From assembly GCF_910592395.1 (NCBI RefSeq), contig NC_088310.1, positions 5,339,501 to 5,403,500 of the forward strand: a stretch of DNA of 64,000 nt, written 5' to 3'. The position numbers and the translations under genes are program-made. The notes under the pieces were generated by a model that worked only from the letters and a program-made list of their open reading frames with translations, made no database searches and was not told the DNA's origin. The stretch is from Lineus longissimus (lineage: Eukaryota > Nemertea > Pilidiophora > Heteronemertea > Lineidae). This document shows positions 10,812-22,881 of the stretch, piece after piece (within the stretch, counting starts at the first letter, position 1; each line of letters starts with the position of its first letter).

Positions 10812-13139
10812 TGTGATTGAAGGTTTCTGAAACGACAAAAAGATAATACAACTGCCACGCCAGTCATGCCAGCGTTTATGCATCCTGAGGAACACAAACG
10901 GGCCGCGGAGAAGCGTACACTCCGGACGCAGTAAACCGGCCTCGTCCTGTCGATCGGTACATAAAGGAAAGATGATTAGGATGACGAAAAGGACGGCAAA
11001 GGAGTCTAGAGATGCGAACATGACCCCGGATATCCTCAGAACGACATCGTAGATTGCCCTGGAAGGACACCAATGCTTCTACGGAGCATTTTGTGACGCA
11101 TGACGCTATACTCCCAGGTCTGCTGTCTGTCATGAAGGGCTATATTTTCACCCTCCCCCGGCTTCCCTTAATATTGAAACGCAACCGACTGCCGATGAGG
11201 GCAACTCTCCGCTGGTTGCAGTGTATCCGACCGCCTCGTCTCCCGCCTCGTCTCTAACCCCCAACATGAGACAACATATGAATAGGATGACGAATGAACT
11301 GCCCTAGGAGTCTACAAGTCTCCCGAGGCAGTCAATTCGTCATGCATCGAGAACGTATTTGGGGAGAAGAGGTGGGCACATCACTGCGTTCGGAATGTAC
11401 AAGTCAAGTCGGCATAGCCGTGCATGAATCGCCAATCGGGCCTCTCGATCGAACTCGGCCTCGAACAAACGCTAAGCTAAGCTGCAGCGCATTAGTGCAA
11501 TGAACACTGGACTGATCGTTACGCCGCCAAGGTTACCAGCCATGCAAGATAGAACGTGTATATACCTACCACAAGGTATGCTTCTCGAGTCGGTTATGGT
11601 GATACAACGCACCGCAATGTGGCCTAGATAACACGCTCTGCTCAAACAAGCTTCTTGTGGACAGCTATTCACTATATCAGACTATGACACAGCTATTACA
11701 CTGTCAGCTGTTTGTTCAATGGTCTCTCCTATCGATTTTATTCTTCGCACACGGGAATAATACCAGTAATGGCCGAGCACCGCGATGAAATGGGTCACTC
11801 AAAAGGCGGGATAATTTGAAACTGATAGTTTTGCCACTGATCATTATAACACATCTATAGGGCCAATGAGCGCAATTCAATAATGATAGGGATTTTTTTA
11901 TAACTACATTAGAACCTCTCTATTAAAGACACCCTCGGGACTGACAAGTGATGTCATTAATAGAGAGGTGTCCTGATTAGAGTGGTCAAATTGAATGGAA
12001 ACAACCAATTTGGGACCAAAACTAGTGTCCAAACAGTTGTGTGAGTTCACTAGAGCTTGCTCTTTACCGGCATATTAGAGAGGTTGTCCTTAATAGAGAG
12101 GTGTCCGCTAACAGAGGTTCCACTGTACAATGTATATACGGTACGTGTATAATTTATCTAACATTTACTTAACTAGATCGGCCTCGTCATCCCCGTGGGA
12201 AGACGAATTATGGCGATTTATTGTGGACTGCCTCCGGAATTTAATTACGGTAGAATTGAGGCCCAATAGCTAGGCTACGTCAGCAGGGTAGGCGTTCCTG
12301 CTCTGCTCTAAGGGTGATTCGAAGGAAGACTTTTTGTTACCTATAGGAATGATATTTTGCCTTGACGACAAGTTTCTCTGGCCACCATGTGTCATAAGCC
12401 GGCGTGATGTAATTCGAGAGTTGCGATTTCAGGCCTTTCACCTTCACCTCCTCGGAGAAAAAGAAACCCAACATCAAAGGACGTGGTCTACACGGTCACT
12501 CTGGAAATATATATCTCGACGCTTTATAAAACAAAAAATAAATAAAAATATTCCGGTTCACGACTTTTTTCATGTGTAAATGTTTTGCGATAAAATATTC
12601 TCTAATTAATTGCATATTTCAATGCGATTTCGTACCTTCTATCTTACTTAGTATTGTACCCAAACATATGTATTCATTTCGTTCAGAAATATGGTGGTAT
12701 TTGCCCAAACTTGGTTCATTTATTGTGGTACAGAAGCAAGTGTATGACTCGGTGTACATTTTACACTGTGACTGTCACGACTGTGACTGTTGATACATGA
12801 TGATGATTTCTATGCATGTGTTATGCATGTTCCTATGGCAATGGTATACATGTATACTCTACTGGTATATGGGATCTTCACATGTGTCTAACTGCCATTT
12901 GATCAGCAGCTATTCACTCGGCTGTGATAGGCAGGCTTGACATAAATTCAGTTGAAATGATTCTTTGCCTTGGGCTTGGGCTTTGCTCTTCTTGAGTGTG
13001 CCAGATCGAGTGTAAAGGATACTCTTGACAGTTGGGGGAATGTAGTGATTAAAAAGCCTAATCATGTGGACGCCATCTAAAGTGTCAGTATTGTTCCAGG
13101 TCACCGATGCAAAGATAATCTGTGGACATTCTTCAAGCA
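10812..13139. other. Gene-poor interval with one MITE
   Basis: Holds the promoter side of the 10,811 gene, a TA-flanked MITE at 11,907-12,125, and AT-rich DNA up to the MTIF2 start. The MTIF2 promoter and 5' UTR should lie in the last few hundred bases. No other coding exon was recognised. Confidence 0.5.
11907..12125. repeat. MITE with TA target duplication
   Basis: About 219 bp with terminal inverted repeats: the left end reads CATTAGAACCTCTCTATTAA, and the right end read inverted is CAGTGGAACCTCTGTTAGCG. It is flanked by TA on both sides (11,905-11,906 and 12,126-12,127). This fits a Tc1/mariner-type non-autonomous element. Pieces of the same family lie at 42,812-42,860 and 48,105-48,195. 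Confidence 0.7.
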
Positions 13140-16100
13140 ATGCAGTGTCGAAGCTTCTTACGGCCAAGTCTGCAGACAATCATCAGCTCATGCTCTTTGC
13201 GCTGGTTCGGTGATCTGAAATGCTCTTCAAAACTGCTGAGTGTGGAAAGATGTAGCTTGTTGAATTTGAGAAATGAAAAAGTGGTTCCATGTTTGTTCTG
13301 CGCATTCTTGCAGCAGCAAAGATTGTTCCACGTGTCGACCTCACTAGCTGCCAAGAAAAAAGAGAAGAAGGTATGATAATATTCTTTCCCCAATGCACTC
13401 CACTTCATAGCAGATTGAGCAATGATGAACTTGTTAAGGATGCAACAATTAGCAGTTAGGCTTTAAGGGCTCCCTATTAAATTGATGAAGGGAGTAGGCA
13501 TGGTGTTTTTCAAAAGTTTGTCAGGTCTTAATTGCTGAAATTAGAAAAATCAGTGTGGAGTATACACAACCTCTAATATATATCTTTATTTTCAGCGAAA
13601 GCCAATCAATATCAGGAAGAAGGGTAGGCACAAGGCTGCAACTGGCGAAGTCCTCAACATCCGACCCAACATGACCATTCAACAAGTAGCTGATCTTATG
13701 AGTAGAGATACAGGTACAGAACTACTTAAGGAATATAGAAAAGAAACTGAGAAGAAAATGAGCGGATCAATTTGTGAATGTAAAACGTGATGAGTTAAGA
13801 TGCATCATTCAAATGATCGCTTTAAGATCTTCGCTAAATTTCCTGAAAACAAAAGTAAAATTCAGACATGTCAGCCACAGAGATTCTTTGCAGCCCTTCT
13901 CACAAGACTTTTTTTTTTTTAATCATTCATTCACGGCGAGTTGTGTCATTTCTTACAGATGATGTGTTTGAAGCCCTTTTCTTCATTCCGAACACTAATC
14001 AATATGACAGACCTGACACTGGTAAGTAGTCTGTAGTCATGATTATAAAATGAATAATAAATCTTCTTTTCAACTTGTTTAAAAAGTAAGAAATAAGAAA
14101 AGTTGATGTTTGACAAGTCTTTCTTCCAAAGTTAAGTTTCTTGAATAAATATAGTCCCATTAGGTGCTACTTTGATAAATGGCAATGCATATTTGTTGTT
14201 GACATTAGTATAGCATGTCACAGCATGTGTCAGTGACAGATACCAACTTTATGAGCGAATTTTTGTTTTGTTATTTTGCAGTGATTGACAAAATTGATGT
14301 GATTAAAGAAATATTGAAAAAATGTGGTTATCGAAACCAGATCAAGATTCCTAAGTCTGTGATTATCGAGGAGAACTTAGATGCTGTACGACAGTAAGTA
14401 AATGTCAGAATGAAGGAAAGATGTTGCATGCAATACTGGTCGGGAAGTGCAGGGGCTGTCGTTGGTCACATTAAAACAGTCCGCTGCTCTTGTCCTGACA
14501 TGTAAGAGGACACCATTATCACTCTGACTTCTCTTTTTCATTTCTGAGCAGCCTCTTTAATGATCCTTGATACATGCAGATGGGCTCTTGTTGGTTCAAA
14601 CCGGGGCCATATTATGTGGTTTAACCTAGTTGGCTACATGTACAGTATGTGGCCTCCGTCCTGACTATTGTCTTGTCCCTTTTAGGCCTCCACCAGCAGA
14701 TGATGTGCTAGTGAGTCGTCCTCCGGTTGTGACAATCATGGGCCATGTAGATCATGGGAAGACAACATTATTAGATGCCCTGAGGAAGACCAATGTAGTG
14801 GATCAAGAGTTCGGCGGTATCACACAGCATATTGGAGCATTTTCGGGTGAGTCGTACACAAATTTTGGTCCAACTTTAAGTCAAGGTTCAATTCATACCC
14901 GTATGTCAAATCTCCTGCTTTCAAGCATGGCATATTCAATCCAAACTTGTTCATGATAGCAGTGTACTACTGTATATCAAATAAATGAGTTTATTGCCAA
15001 ATTTTGCAGTTGTGCTCCCAAACAACAAGGAAAAGATCACCTTCCTGGATACGCCTGGTCACGCGGCATTTTCTGCAATGAGGGCAAGGGGTGCTTATGC
15101 GACAGATATCGTTGTTCTAGTCATAGCCGTTGACGATGGCGTGATGGCCCAGAGTATTGAATCGATACAACATGCAAAAGATTCAGGAGGTAAGAATACT
15201 AGGACACTGCTGAGAAGATTTTTTCAGACTCGCCAACCTCAGTTATTCGGGCAAGAGGATATTTCTGTCTAAATTTGGGATCAATTTTTAAAAGGGAGTT
15301 CATTCAAAAGGACAAGCATTAAACTATGAAAAACCTAAGCTGTAGGACGTTTATTCAAATTTCATGACATTTGAAATTTATTTTTCAGTTCCAGTGATTG
15401 TTGCTTTGAACAAGATCGATAAAGCGGGACAGAATGTGGTAAGTGATCTGTAATATAATCTCTGTGTCCTTAGGCCCTTAACCCTACATTATTCTCTCCA
15501 CCTTGGAGTTGATGGTTACCTGGCTATGGGGAAGTTATCCTTGAGCACCATTATTGGCAGGTGGAACTACAGGTGAAGACATGTCAATGGCCCACATGTG
15601 CATGAATAACGTATCCCTATATTTAGGCAATTTATCTCATTTTCTAATCAGATTGGTGTTGTCCATGAGTTCTTTCTTCTAATTCATTATCCCTTACTGC
15701 CTTACTTACTTCTTTAGGAAGAAGCGAAGAAGCAGCTGATGGAACATGGCATTCAGCTTGAAGACTTTGGTGGTGACGTCCAGGCGGTCCCTGTATCAGC
15801 TTTGAAGGTTGGTTGATACATACCTCAGATATTCCTACATTAAATACATAAGTGCCACATCCCACCCAGTCAAATTCAGTCCTTTGATAAACAAACTACA
15901 TGTAAGATATGTTCATGCTCTTGTGCCAGTACTATATGTAGTTTCTTAATGATTTCGACTCCCTTGGTCTCAATGATTTAAGTGTTGATAATGGCTGTGT
16001 CCCTATCATTTATTCCTGAATGTTAATTCTCTCTAATATTGTGTTGGCAGAATAAAATCACCTAAATTGAAACAGTTGATCATTTCAATTCTATAACTTT

Positions 16101-19084
16101 TGATATGCAGGGCACAAATCTAGTTGAACTACAAGAGGCAATTGTGACGCTAGCTGAACTGTCAGACCTGAAGGCTGATCCAACTGGTCTTGTTGAGGGG
16201 TTGGTCATCGAGTCAAAGACAGATCCAGGAAGAGGGTAAGCTAATTCATGATAATTTCACCTTGATTTGGTTTGAAAATATGTAGATATTTGAAGATTTC
16301 AATGCTGTATAAATCAGCGTAGCCGTTTTTATGAGCTGTTTACATTTACTGACACATCAGTAATGATCGTGAAACATGACAACATTTTACAAGACTGGTG
16401 TCTGTGAGATGTAGTATACATCTCTCTACAGCACATTGCATTAGGTTTCATAGCACATTTATACTGTGCCAAAATATTTGGAATTGGGAAGGCCTCCTTG
16501 TAAAACTCTGAAAGTGCAAAAATGTATTGTGAAAATTAAACTGCACAGATTTCTACACCTCAGTCCTTTGGTTGGCTATTTTCCCGTTGTCCTGATTTCA
16601 GAAAATTGGCCACTGTACTAATCCAGCGAGGGGTCCTCAGGAAGGGTGACTATTTGGTCACTGGTACAGCATGGGCGAAGGTGCGAGGCATGTTCAATGA
16701 TAGCGGCAAACCAATCCAGGAGGCGCCACCATCGACGCCCGTGGAAATTATAGGCTGGAGGGAGCAGCCGTCTGCTGGAGATGAGATTCTTCAGGTTGAA
16801 ACAGAGGTAAGTGAGGTCATGTATTGGAATTTTGTTTAGGTACAGTGCCGTTTCTCTTTGTTCATACTCTGGTTCAATGTTACTGTCTTCTGGTGAGGGA
16901 GGCCATACATGTAGTCTTTTAGTCAAAGTAATGAGGAACCGGCGTTAAGATAAATGCCAGTGGCGGCGCCACAATCGATCGTACCTTCTGACGCCATGAC
17001 GTCATTTTCTGGTCTGTTGACGTCGCATGAGGTCAATCACGGGAAACCATTGCGAACATTTTTGCACAGGATTTCAACAACAGAAAACGTGCCCAATAAC
17101 TGACATTGCGCATATTTCCGCAAAATTATCTTAAGAAACTGATAGCTCAATAGATTTAAAACAGGAAGATGCAAACGTCGCCGAAATCGGTCGAAAATAA
17201 GCGATCGTTTTCGGGCTCAGAAATAACATGATAATGCATTGGAAATGGAGAGTTTTGGTATGATCGATTGCAGCGCCACACGGCGGATAAATCGCGCCGG
17301 TTCCTCATTAATGTGTTCTGATTGGTTTCAGCAAAGAGCGCGAGAAATTGTGAAGTGGCGTCAAGACAAGCTGATGGATAAGAAAATGGATGAAGCACAG
17401 GTGGTCATCGATCAGAATCGGGAACAACACCAGGCGGTCTATCAAGACCAGAGAAAGGCAAGACTACAGGCTGGCTTGTTTAGGAAAAGGAGACGAGAAT
17501 ATGCTAAGACAAAAGAGGAAGTCAATACAAAAGAGGGACCTGAGCTTGCCATGGTTTTAAAAGGTATGAATGTGCATTGTCCATTGTCCATCCATTTAGA
17601 CTGCTTTTAACCTGTCCGGAATGCCATGATTGAGATTCTTTTAGAAAGTATAGGATGTTGATGAGGATTTTATGACCTTTAAATTAACCCTTTCAGGTGA
17701 TGTGGATGGATCGGTAGAGGCCATCTTGGATACCCTTGACTCTTATCAATCATCCAAATGCCGCCTAGATATAATTAGTTATGGAGTTGGGAATGTAACA
17801 GAAAATGATATTGACTTGGCCGCATCATTTAATGGTAAGTATCATGAGTGGTATTTTGGTTAGAAAGCTGGGCTGATAATTGGAAAGTCATGGGTTAGGA
17901 CAACTAATGCTTAACCTCATTGTCCTTGAGCAAGACACTTTGTCCTGCTTGCTTCTCTTGATTCAGCAGCAAGTTCCTAACATGGCTTTACTGGATTAAT
18001 AAATAAGTCTAGTATTAGCTTCGACCTGAAACTTTTTGACTTATTATAGTCCCTGTTTCTATCATTGATAATAGCCTTTAGTATTGTGGTTATAGTGGTA
18101 CCCATGATTAGAACATGATGGGTTTGATGCCCATCACTGCCACAGGTCTGATGCACAGCCTTGGGCACTTTCATAACCTCATCTTTTCATTTTGCTTCCT
18201 CCTTCAATTTGTTTTTAAGGTATTGTGTATGGTTTCAATGTTAAAGTACCAGAGGTAGTGAAGAAGATTGCGGCATCCAAGTCAGTTCCAGTAAAGTGTC
18301 ATAATGTGATCTACAGGCTGTTTGATGACTTGCGGACTAGTCTGACAGGGAGACTGCCACTACAAAAAGTTGATGAAGTTCTTGGTAAGTTTTCACTCTA
18401 TGGTAAACCATTTAGTGATACCAAGAACTAATGTAACTCCAGGTCAAAGACGTACTTGCGTCTAAATGCACATTTCTGTATCCTTTTTCCAGGTGAGGCT
18501 GATGTTAAACAGATATTTGAAGTGAAAGACGGGAAGAAGAAAGTACTAGTCGGTGGTTGTCGCTGTACAAAGGGTGTCCTCCAGCGAAAGGAGAAATTCA
18601 AAGTTGTTCGAAATGGAGAGGTGGTGCATGAAGGTATGGGAAGCTGTCAAACTGAACGTTAATTTCAGAAGCGTGCATCATCAGATTCTGTGATCAATGG
18701 CTGATATTCTTAGGAAAGTCATGCTTATGTTTGAGGCGATTGAAATCTGTACTACTACATGTACCGTTAAATCCTTTGCATCTCATGCAAGGACATTTCA
18801 CTTCATAATAAGGGACTTCTCTCCCTGCCCATAGATGGAGTGTCTGGGCTAATAAGCCCAATGGCCCTGAATCGTAGTGGCCCACAAAAAAGTTCTCCTG
18901 TCCCTGGGGAATTACCCCTCTAAGTGCAGAGCAAACGCTGAAGAAAAAGTTCATACAAGAGACTTAAGTGTGCATCGCAGAAATCAAATCCCTTTTTGTG
19001 AAGTAGATGTACATGTACACAACTGCTGTTTTTAGCTCACCTCTTAGCAGAGGTGAGCTTATCCCATACCGTGGCGTCCGTCGT

Positions 19085-19131
<47 letters not shown>

Positions 19132-20389
19132 CGTCGTCCGTTAGCAGGGCACGTTTCGTAACTGTTAGAGCTATTGAGTTGAAACTTGGTACACATGTAC
19201 CCTTATGTAATGACACCTGGGAGACCAAGTTTCGGTCCGATTCGTTTCATGGTTTGGCCACCAGGGGGCCAAACGTTAAAAGTGAAAATATGCAATATCT
19301 CCCTTAATAGTAGTCGGGAAATTTTGAAAAAAATATGGTAGGTACTTCTAGCAAAGGTGCATCATATATCCTCCGGGTTTTTGATTTGACCTCCTTTTCA
19401 AGGTCACAGAGGTCAAATGGTGTAAATTAGCCGTTAGGATGTAACGATGGCACGTTTCTAAACTGCAATGACTATTGATACCAAATTTGGTACACATTTA
19501 CCCCTTAGTCAGGTGATCTCAGGGACCAAAGTTTGGTCCAATATGATTCACCACTTGACCACCAGGGGGCAAAATCCAAAAACCTTAAAAATGTGATTAT
19601 TCCTTAACTCCTTGCCCGATTGCCACCAATTTGATATCATGGGTACATCTAACCACCATACAGTATATGTCACACAGGTTTTTAATTTGACCTTCTTGTC
19701 AAGGTCACAGAGGTCAAATGGCGTAAATTCGCCGTCAGGCCGTTACTATGGCACGTTTCTTAACTGCAATGACTATTGATCACAAATTAAGTACACATGT
19801 ACCCCTTGGTCAGGTGATCTCAGGTACCGAAGTTTGGTGCGATCTGATTTGCCGTTTGGCCTCCAGGGAGGGGGCCAAATCCTAAATTCTTCAAAATGCC
19901 ATTATTCCTAGTAATGACTTGCCCGATTGGCACCAATTTTATATCATAGGTACATCTAATTCTAACAACCATTCAATGTGTCACCCGGGTCTTCTTTGAT
20001 TTGACCTACTTTTCAAGGTCACAGAGGTCGAATGTACTGTAAATTGGCCATTTTGGGGAAATTGTAATTGCTTGGACCTACATCAAACCTAACACTACAT
20101 GACACAAGACCATGCTCTTTATCCATCTTTCCTCCACATGAGGTGAGCACAATGGCCCTGGCCATTTCATTTTATTAGTGAGGGTTTTGGATGACTGTGT
20201 CTTCTTCTTTTTTCAGGGTCATTACTGTCTCTGAAGCATTTCAAGAATGAGGTGGATTCCATCAAGCTCGACGTGGAATGTGGACTAAGTTTTAGCGATA
20301 AATCGATTGCGATTCAACCTGGAGATACTATAGTGTGTTACACGATAAAAGAAGTTGAACAGACAATTGATTGGGATTTAGACTTTTGA
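13140..20389 (+). CDS. MTIF2: Mitochondrial translation initiation factor IF-2, complete
   Basis: Fifteen coding exons join in frame: 13140-13370, 13596-13713, 13959-14021, 14282-14393, 14686-14846, 15010-15189, 15389-15438, 15718-15807, 16111-16235, 16602-16806, 17332-17563, 17697-17834, 18220-18384, 18493-18633 and 20217-20389. The product is 727 residues, about the usual length. The N-terminus is a mitochondrial presequence ([11 protein letters not shown]… RLFHVSTS). The GTPase motifs are G1 GHVDHGKT (about residue 194), switch [12 protein letters not shown]3 DTPGH (about 242), G4 NKID (about 296) and G5 SALK (about 332). Domains II, III and IV follow, with the helix-rich [13 protein letters not shown] stretch and the fMet-tRNA-binding beta domain at the end. 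The protein places initiator tRNA on the mitochondrial small ribosomal subunit. Introns carry a MITE (intron 10) and a 1.1 kb repeat (intron 14). Confidence 0.96.
16931..17308. repeat. MITE in MTIF2 intron 10
   Basis: Long terminal inverted repeats of about 55 bp: the left end reads ATGAGGAACCGGCGTTAAGA, and the right end read inverted begins ATGAGGAACCGGCGCGA. Both arms contain AATCGATC further in. TA dinucleotides flank both ends (16,929-16,930 and 17,309-17,310). The right end stops 23 bp before the exon at 17,332, so it lies next to the polypyrimidine tract of that splice site. Confidence 0.75.
17880..17990 (+). repeat. SINE-like tail in MTIF2 intron 12
   Basis: The phrase CTTGAGCAAGACACTTTGTC, preceded by GCTTAACCTCATTG, is typical of the conserved body of several metazoan SINE families. 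No tRNA head was found. Weak call. Confidence 0.25.
19032..20170 (+). repeat. 1.1 kb interspersed repeat, copy A (MTIF2 intron 14)
   Basis: Begins with a hairpin (AGCTCACCTCT and AGAGGTGAGCT, 4-nt loop), then a (GTC)n tract, then three tandem diverged units of about 300 bp. Each unit starts GCACGTTTC and ends with CAAGGTCACAGAGGTCAAA or a close variant. It ends with subterminal GAGGTGAGC, an inverse match to the first hairpin, and the palindrome AATGGCCCTGGCCATT. Read in reverse, the far end is hairpin plus CTAA. Core tandem repeats, a microsatellite, short subterminal inverted repeats and a terminal hairpin together resemble bivalve pearl elements and Helentron-associated non-autonomous elements. 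That class is an inference. The other copies are at 46,976, 49,572 and 54,220. Confidence 0.85.
19087..19131 (+). repeat. (GTC)n microsatellite inside repeat copy A
   Basis: About 15 uninterrupted GTC triplets, more than in the other three copies, which have short interrupted GAC runs. Likely polymorphic. Confidence 0.9.
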
Positions 20390-20804
20390 TGACATTTTTA
20401 TTTAGGGTTTTATCGGATAGTTTGTCGAAGGATATGCATTCAAACACATTTGTAATAGTCACTTTTAAGGGCAGACGGATATCATACGAGGGCTGTCGTT
20501 TTGCTGGTTCTACTTTGCCATGGTTTACAGTCTGTATTAAAGATAATGTAACTCTGTTTGTTATTGAGTGAGTATATAGCTTTTAAGCAGAAATTGAAAC
20601 TTATTTCTTGGCTTTTTGTTCACCTTATACGGTCAAGTCCCTGTGCAGTAACCAAAGTCAATTGGGAGTTCAGTCATTGAGGATATCCAAATTAAGGAAA
20701 CATGTTAACCCAGGGGGCCCCAACACCACCACACTGACAGGCACACAACTTGGTATGCAGCCATTTGAGCAAGTAACAACAAAGCACAGATATGCATAAA
20801 AACA

Positions 20805-20810
20805 TTTATT
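20805..20810 (-). terminator. Polyadenylation signal of the CIPC-like gene
   Basis: TTTATT on the plus strand (AATAAA on the minus strand), 185 bp after the stop of the minus-strand gene. MTIF2 and this gene converge, with about 600 bp between their stop codons. Confidence 0.55.
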
Positions 20811-20995
20811 TGGATATAAAACAATAATCATTCAAACATAATAATCAGTGTATACATAAAATACCTCCAATATCATATCACGTACAATACCAAAATAGTT
20901 GCTTATAATATCTGACCACACTTTCCGCGATCCAGTCACACCCAGTTGTTACTATGGAGCATTGTTTTAAAGTTTCTCGTCCCTAAGTTCAGCAG

Positions 20996-22159
20996 TCAAG
21001 TCCTTGGAGGGATAAACCCCTTGGCTTCAAAAAAAGGTCTAAGATCAGTGTTTTCTGGATTATTGAGCACATCTATAAGAAAGTTTCTAGTTTCCTCTTT
21101 AAGTTGTTGGAGCTCACCTTGTGCATCCTCATTTTCCTTTAAAATCTTAGCGAGATGCACTGTCACACCAATTAAGCCTGAATCCTTCAAAGCCTGGGCT
21201 GTGCGTAAAAATCTTGCACGCTGATCACAGAGAGATGCACTGCTGTGAGAATCTTCGTACTCCATAGTGTCATTCAGTACACATGTGGTGTTGGAAAAGC
21301 CAGAATTTGGCACATCGGGTCCGCAAAACGTTGTAGGAATAGGCGTATCACTCATAGGGTTTCCCATTTGGCTAGATGTTGTGTTGGGTATTGCACCAGA
21401 GTAGTTGACAAAAGGTGGAGAATTGCTGGACCAGTTGATTCCTTCTTTTTTCATTTCCTGTAAAATAAACTTTACCTTTTAAGTTTCACTAATACCAAAA
21501 GACATTTTGTATTCACAAAAGGCCCTCCCTTGAACTCTCTTGCCATGAAACGATTCATTGCCATATAACTTGATTTTAAAGTTTCAGTGAAAAATTAAGG
21601 GCTCGGTGCAATCAAGTTCTGAATTTTGTACAATAATCCTAGCACAACAGAATATTGACTTTGAAAGGCACATTCTGATTTCTCACCTGTGACGAGGATT
21701 CTTCACCCATGTCCTCATAATAGGAAGCTTCATCTGATTGGAACATATTCTGGGGCAAACCATCAGATAAGCCTGATGTCATGAAAGTATATCCTGAAGT
21801 AAAGAGAGAGGAATGTGTATCATGAAATTTAGATGAAATGAAATGGCCAGGGGCCATGTGTTCACCTGTAGTATAGCCATAAAAGAAAATCAAATGCTAA
21901 GAAGAAGAACAATGACAAGGTGACACCAAAAGGTAATGCAACCCTACAAAAGGAAAAATATGATTTCAGGTACTTGATTGACAACTATGCAAAACTTTGC
22001 CAACTCAGTTAGACTAAGAGAGTGAGGAGCAAACAAATGCCTCAATACGGTCTCGTACAAACATAACTTGCCAGCTGAGGTTGAAGGAGGATTGTCTCGA
22101 GGGGAGTTGTTGTCGATGGATGTCGGAGTGACGGAAGATAAAAAGTTGGATTGGTTCAT
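20996..22159 (-). CDS. Small protein with CLOCK-interacting-pacemaker-like C-terminal motif
   Basis: Three coding exons, 22159-22072, 21793-21687 and 21457-20996, give 218 residues. The N-terminal two thirds are Ser/Thr/Asn-rich and acidic and look disordered. The C-terminus reads RFLRTAQALKDSGLIGVTVH, then LAKILKENEDAQGELQQLKE and a short helix ending in VLNNPEN. The order 'SGLL-x-T, then Leu-rich helix with N-x3-Q' resembles the conserved region of CIPC, a vertebrate repressor of the CLOCK-BMAL1 complex. This family call rests on motif recall and is tentative. The first intron begins GCAAGT, so it is a GC-AG intron. The ATG lies one base after an acceptor, which implies a non-coding first exon upstream, toward WDR81. 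Confidence 0.5.
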
Positions 22160-22881
22160 CCTGAAAGGTTAGATTAGGGAAAATTGTGTTATTTTTTAGG
22201 TATACCTAATGGTCAGGCTTGAAAGAACAGTGTGTCTTTCGATAGACTGTCCTTCAGATTAAAAAGCAAACAATCACACGAAATAGTTGACAATGGCACC
22301 AGTCGGCTGGTGGACGATCAGAGACTCTATTTTGTTTGCTGCTGGTTTTTGTTGTGGCTTCATCCGACAGATGAGATGTCAACTGTTGTGAATATACATG
22401 TATCAAAGCTCAGTGCATTTTTGTATTTTTGGAACACCCTGTAACATTTTTTGACACTTGGTGAGATTTCAGACACATTTCGATAATTTTCAACAGATAT
22501 GATTATTTGATCACCTTCAACTTGTTCACAGTAATTCCATGAATGAGATACTAAGTGAATGTGCAATAATAAGACTCATCAAAATCTTAGTTTGCTAGAT
22601 AATCGCCTTTATTTTTGAGTTTAGAAAAATAATGAATGTCACATTTCGCGATGGCTTCTTTACCGACGTGCCATTTACAACCTAGTCTCCCTTCAGTTTG
22701 TAATGTACTACACAATGTACACAAGGGAGATATGGGTGAAAAAATATCTTCCTGGAGGCGAGGCGGATAAGGTCGTAAACAAAATGGCTGCATTGTTCCT
22801 GGATTTTGTCAATTTTGTCGATAAAATGAACTAAATCTATGCTTCCTGGAGTGTTCAACGACTCCAATTTTGCCAGAAGAG
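22160..22881. promoter_or_regulatory. Probable shared promoter between the CIPC-like gene and WDR81
   Basis: About 720 bp separate two divergent start codons and must hold both 5' ends, including the non-coding first exon of the minus-strand gene. This head-to-head layout is typical of bidirectional promoters. No TATA box was identified with confidence. Confidence 0.4.

Noticed and set aside
12910-13179. Minus-strand 89-codon frame antisense to the MTIF2 5' end
   Set aside because: It overlaps the clear MTIF2 first exon, has no recognised family and no splice signals.
19053-19307. Arg-rich open frame over the (GTC)n tract (also its mirrors in copies B, C and D)
   Set aside because: It is a by-product of the trinucleotide tract; the rest of the element has stops in all frames.
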